NCBI GenBank assembly: GCA_963667205.1
Contig: OY762959.1
Coordinates: 930,001-994,000 of the forward strand
Length of the DNA stretch: 64,000 nucleotides
Source of the DNA: CF-162 sp963667205
Lineage (GTDB): Bacteria; Chloroflexota; Dehalococcoidia; SM23-28-2; RBG-16-64-32
Reading direction: 5' to 3'
The translations under genes and the position numbers were made by a program. The notes under the pieces are model-generated. The model did no database searches, was not told where the DNA came from, and saw only the letters and a program-made list of their open reading frames with translations. This document shows positions 61,769 to 64,000 of this stretch, in pieces (position 1 is the stretch's first letter; each line of letters begins with the position of its first letter).

Positions 61769-61858
61769 AGAAGTGGCTCCGGAAATCTGAACAGGGGGAT
61801 AAGTGGGATCGCTGCCTGATTGAGGGCATGATAGTGCTCTCGGAGACAGGAGCGAGAG

Positions 61859-62164
61859 ATGAGCAGACGACCCCGCCGTAACCACTCGGCAGAGTTCAAG
61901 GCGAAGGTGGCTCTTGCCGCAGTGCGCGGCGACCGGACACTTTCGGAGCTGGCAAGCCAGTTCGATGTGCACCCGAACCAGATCACGCAATGGAAGACCC
62001 AGTTGCTGGATCGGGCGGCGCAGTTATTTGGCGCCGGGACAGGGCAGGCTGAAAAGCCGGTAGATATGAAGGTCCTTCACGCTAAGATCGGTGAGCTTGC
62101 GTTGGAGAACGATTTTTTAGAGGCCGCGCTCACGAAGGCGGGATTGCCGGGCGCAAGGCGATGA
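61859..62164 (+). CDS. IS3-family transposase OrfA
   Basis: A 101-residue DNA-binding protein: HSAEFKAKVALAAVRGDRTL and SELASQFDVHPNQITQWKTQ form the HTH_Tnp_1-type helix-turn-helix, followed by a leucine-rich coiled coil (KIGELALENDFLEAALTKAG). The stop overlaps the orfB start. AGGAGCGAGAG precedes the ATG. Confidence 0.92.
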   Translation: MSRRPRRNHSAEFKAKVALAAVRGDRTLSELASQFDVHPNQITQWKTQLLDRAAQLFGAGTGQAEKPVDMKVLHAKIGELALENDFLEAALTKAGLPGARR

Positions 62165-62988
62165 TCGACCGCGATCACAAGCTGCCTCTCGCCCGCCAGG
62201 CAAAGGCAGTGGGCATCAGCCGCGGGAGCATCTACTACCGGCCGCGGCCGGTGGGCGAAGCCGGTCTCGGACTGATGCGCCGCATCGATGAGCTGCACCT
62301 TGAGTATCCGTTTGCAGGCAGTAGGATGATGCGAGGCCTGCTCCGCCAGGAGGGACTCTCCTCCGGGCGTAGACACATCGCCACACTGATGCGGCGGATG
62401 GGCATCGAGGCGCTGTACCGCAAGCCCAACACCAGCCGGCGACGCCCCGGCCATACTGTGTATCCGTACCTGCTGCGCGGACTTGAGGTGAGCAGGCCCA
62501 ACCAGGTGTGGGCAATGGACATCACGTACATTCCGATGGCCAGGGGGTTCGTGTACCTAGCCGCAGTGATGGACTGGCATAGCCGCAAGGTGCTGGCCTG
62601 GCGGGTATCGGTCACAATAGACACAGGCTTCTGCGTGGAGGCGCTCGAAGAATCCCTGGGACGCCACGGCGCGCCGGAGATATTCAACACAGATCAGGGA
62701 AGCCAGTTCACAAGTGACGCCTTCACCGGCCTGCTGAAAGCCAATGGGATCCAGATCAGCATGGACGGGAGGGGAGGCTGGAAGGATAATGTGTTCGTCG
62801 AACGGCTGTGGAAGAGCGTCAAGTACGAGGAGGTGTACCTGAGAGCCTACGAATCGGTCCCGGAAGCCAGAACTGGACTCGGGCGGTACTTCGAGTTTTA
62901 CAATGCCGGACGGCCCCATTCGAGCCTTGGGGGAATGACGCCGGACCAGTTCTTTGACAGAGTGCCTGCCGAGTCCGAGGCGGCCTAA
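62161..62988 (+). CDS. IS3-family transposase OrfB (DDE integrase core)
   Basis: A 275-residue catalytic transposase. A HTH_21 region (YPFAGSRMMRGLLRQEGLSS) precedes the rve core: first Asp in QVWAMDITYIPMARGFVYLA, second in FNTDQGSQFTSDAFTGLL, and Glu in DNVFVERLWKSVKYEEVYL. The C-terminal NAGRPHSSLGGMTPDQFF is typical. The ATG overlaps orfA by 4 bases, so it can be translated separately or by frameshift fusion. Confidence 0.95.
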   Translation: MIDRDHKLPLARQAKAVGISRGSIYYRPRPVGEAGLGLMRRIDELHLEYPFAGSRMMRGLLRQEGLSSGRRHIATLMRRMGIEALYRKPNTSRRRPGHTVYPYLLRGLEVSRPNQVWAMDITYIPMARGFVYLAAVMDWHSRKVLAWRVSVTIDTGFCVEALEESLGRHGAPEIFNTDQGSQFTSDAFTGLLKANGIQISMDGRGGWKDNVFVERLWKSVKYEEVYLRAYESVPEARTGLGRYFEFYNAGRPHSSLGGMTPDQFFDRVPAESEAA

Positions 62989-63053
62989 CGCACGGCAGCG
63001 CGATTCCACTTATCAAACCGGGCAGCGCTGTTCAGACAAACGAGACCACCTCT

Positions 63054-63355
63054 GTGCTGTCGAGCCACACCTGGAGTATGGTACTGTCTAACCGTTCAAA
63101 ACAGATTCACAGAGTCCCTAACCACAGTTCGAAGATGGTTCTGTCTACCGTACACTTTGGCCCACCACGGTTTACGGTAGACAGAACCATCTTCGAAATG
63201 TGGCTGGGCAGGCTTTCAACGCACCAAGGCCTCTCGATTCCCGTAGTGTGACGCGTAAGGGGCCACCAAACGAACAAGTCGAGAACCTTCACTCTCTGGA
63301 CTCAATAGCTACGGAAACGTACGGTAGTCATGGGCGGTCGATTCGGCTCCATCCA
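63054..63355. other. Junction DNA between two transposable elements
   Basis: About 300 bases without a credible gene. It holds the 31-bp inverted repeat (separate entry) and a degenerate copy of its core, GGTACTGTCTAACCG, near 63080. The 3' side grades into the truncated IS256-type transposase. Confidence 0.5.
63122..63203. repeat. 31-bp inverted repeat with 20-base spacer
   Basis: Arms 63122-63152 and 63173-63203 are reverse complements at 30 of 31 positions; the core TTCGAAGATGGTTCTGTCTA plus CCGTA is perfect. It resembles abutted ends of two transposon copies or a very small MITE-like palindrome. Confidence 0.85.
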
Positions 63356-63934
63356 AAGCGCCGCGGGCTGGAGTGCCCAAGGCTGGTGATTGGAGACGGA
63401 CATCTGGGTATCTGGGGAGCTCTGCGCAACGTCTATCCCCAGGCGGCGGAGCAACGCTGTTGGAACCACAAGATGATGAATGTGCTGGACAAGCTACCCA
63501 AGCGACAGCAGGGCGAGGCCAAGCTCATGCTGCGCGCCATCCCCTACGCCGAGACCCGGGCCGATGCTGAACGACTCAGGACGGCGTTCAGCAAGTGGTG
63601 CCGGGACCGCTCCTACGATGCGGCCTCAGAGACCCTGGAGCGGGACTGGGACCGCATGACCACCTTCTATGGCTTCCCCAAGGAGCACTGGGTTCACCTT
63701 CGCACGACAAACCCAGTCGAGTCGCCCTTCGCCGCGCTGAGACTTCGAACCGACGCGGCGAAGCGCTACAAGCGGGTCGACCGAGCCATGGCGGTGATGT
63801 GGAAGATGTTGATGATCGCCGAACAGCGCTTCAGGCGTCTGAAGGCCCCTGAGTTGATGGAGGAGGTCTATCTCGGCGCCCAATATGTCGATGGAATCGC
63901 CGCTGAGGCAACGGTAGAGGAGGTCGCCGCCTGA
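63356..63934 (+). pseudogene. IS256-family transposase, N-terminally truncated
   Basis: The C-terminal half of a Mutator-type transposase, about 192 residues. CPRLVIGDGHLGIWGALRNV carries the second catalytic Asp, QRCWNHKMMNVLDKLP follows, and HLRTTNPVESPFAALRLRT carries the Glu. The N-terminal DNA-binding region and first Asp are absent; sequence before 63356 is unrelated. TTTACACACCCTTT just after the stop looks like the element's right end. Confidence 0.88.
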
Positions 63935-63957
63935 CTGTTTACACACCCTTTGAAGCA

Positions 63958-64000
63958 ACCTCCTCCCTTGTGAACTCGTCCAGCACCGTCAAGAGCCGCA
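63958..64000 (-). pseudogene. IS3-type transposase fragment at window edge
   Basis: The minus strand reads RLLTVLDEFTREEV, a conserved stretch just after the first catalytic Asp of IS3-type OrfB proteins, then runs into the IS256 end. It is cut by that insertion and continues beyond the window. Confidence 0.5.

Larger units (their letters stand above)
61769..63053 (+). mobile_element. IS3-family insertion sequence
   Basis: Contains orfA and orfB in overlapping frames. Imperfect terminal inverted repeats of about 23-25 bp can be aligned: left AGAAGTGGCTCCGGAAATCT, right (reverse complement) AGAGGTGGTCTCGTTTGTCT, both followed by GAACAG. GATAAGTGG[G/A]ATCGC is shared just inside both ends. I could not define a clear target-site duplication. 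Both genes are intact, so it may be mobile. Confidence 0.75.

Overview
The window is high-GC bacterial chromosome, very probably from a Chloroflexota genome (Dehalococcoidia-like lineages are the best guess). I base this on gene content: a DivIVA/ATP-synthase-B-like coiled-coil protein beside coaD and rsmD, a DUF1786 protein, a deazaflavin (F420)-type nitroreductase, fused class III cyclases, a MoxR/vWA pair, and many secreted proteins with Thr/Pro-rich stalks. No rRNA gene is present, so the assignment is inference. At least twelve start codons sit 6-8 bases after a TAnnnT -10 hexamer, which suggests leaderless mRNAs are common; other genes have clear Shine-Dalgarno sequences.

Layout. 0.2-5.3 kb: LysM/lysozyme-like enzyme, NAD(P)HX repair enzyme, an acpS-cyclase operon whose MerR-like/cyclase/YHS gene has an in-frame amber codon, and a SRPBCC protein with a non-standard start. 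5.3-11.1 kb: membrane gluzincin peptidase, then a minus-strand operon of a GH18-like protein, rsmD, coaD and a coiled-coil protein. 11.2-18.3 kb: greA (strong promoter followed by a leader terminator), lysS, HAD phosphatase, nucleotidyltransferase, Nudix, a Gmad2-like lipoprotein, serS and DUF1786. 18.3-28.1 kb: K+ channel/TrkA, vWA protein, hydrolase-cyclase fusion, PPOX protein, acyltransferase, MoxR ATPase, beta-propeller protein and two small membrane proteins.

28.2-32.3 kb: tRNA-Arg(TCT) followed by about 4.1 kb bounded by a 40-bp direct repeat of the tRNA 3' end. This island holds a decayed SDR gene, a lower-GC hypothetical gene and a GMC oxidoreductase with its small subunit. 32.4-36.8 kb: one very large kinase/AAA/TPR/cyclase gene broken by three frameshifts. 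37-40.3 kb: DUF3179 lipoprotein and an acyltransferase-SGNH gene whose frame breaks at a 16-bp hairpin. 40.4-40.7 kb: tRNA-Ser(GCT), with three tandem 24-bp copies of its own 3' end downstream.

40.7-50.8 kb: four-cluster ferredoxin, succinyl-CoA ligase (sucD and sucC), tandem DinB protein, lipoproteins, alpha/beta hydrolase with a VapC-like toxin and HTH antitoxin, methylmalonyl-CoA epimerase, diacylglycerol-kinase-like lipid kinase and recF. 50.8-60.3 kb: response regulator and histidine kinase, CPA-type antiporter/TrkA, an HD-GYP sensor in operon with a giant RCC1/DNRLRE surface protein, and an F420-type nitroreductase. 60.3-64 kb: a mobile-element graveyard with a frameshifted GNAT gene, an ISXO2-type remnant, an IS3-family element, a 31-bp inverted repeat, an IS256-type fragment and an IS3-type fragment at the window edge.

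The main theme is signalling and surface modification: three differently fused class III cyclases, one HD-GYP protein, a two-component system and a Ser/Thr kinase, alongside at least six stalked exported proteins. Housekeeping genes all read through cleanly, whereas frame disruptions cluster in accessory genes.
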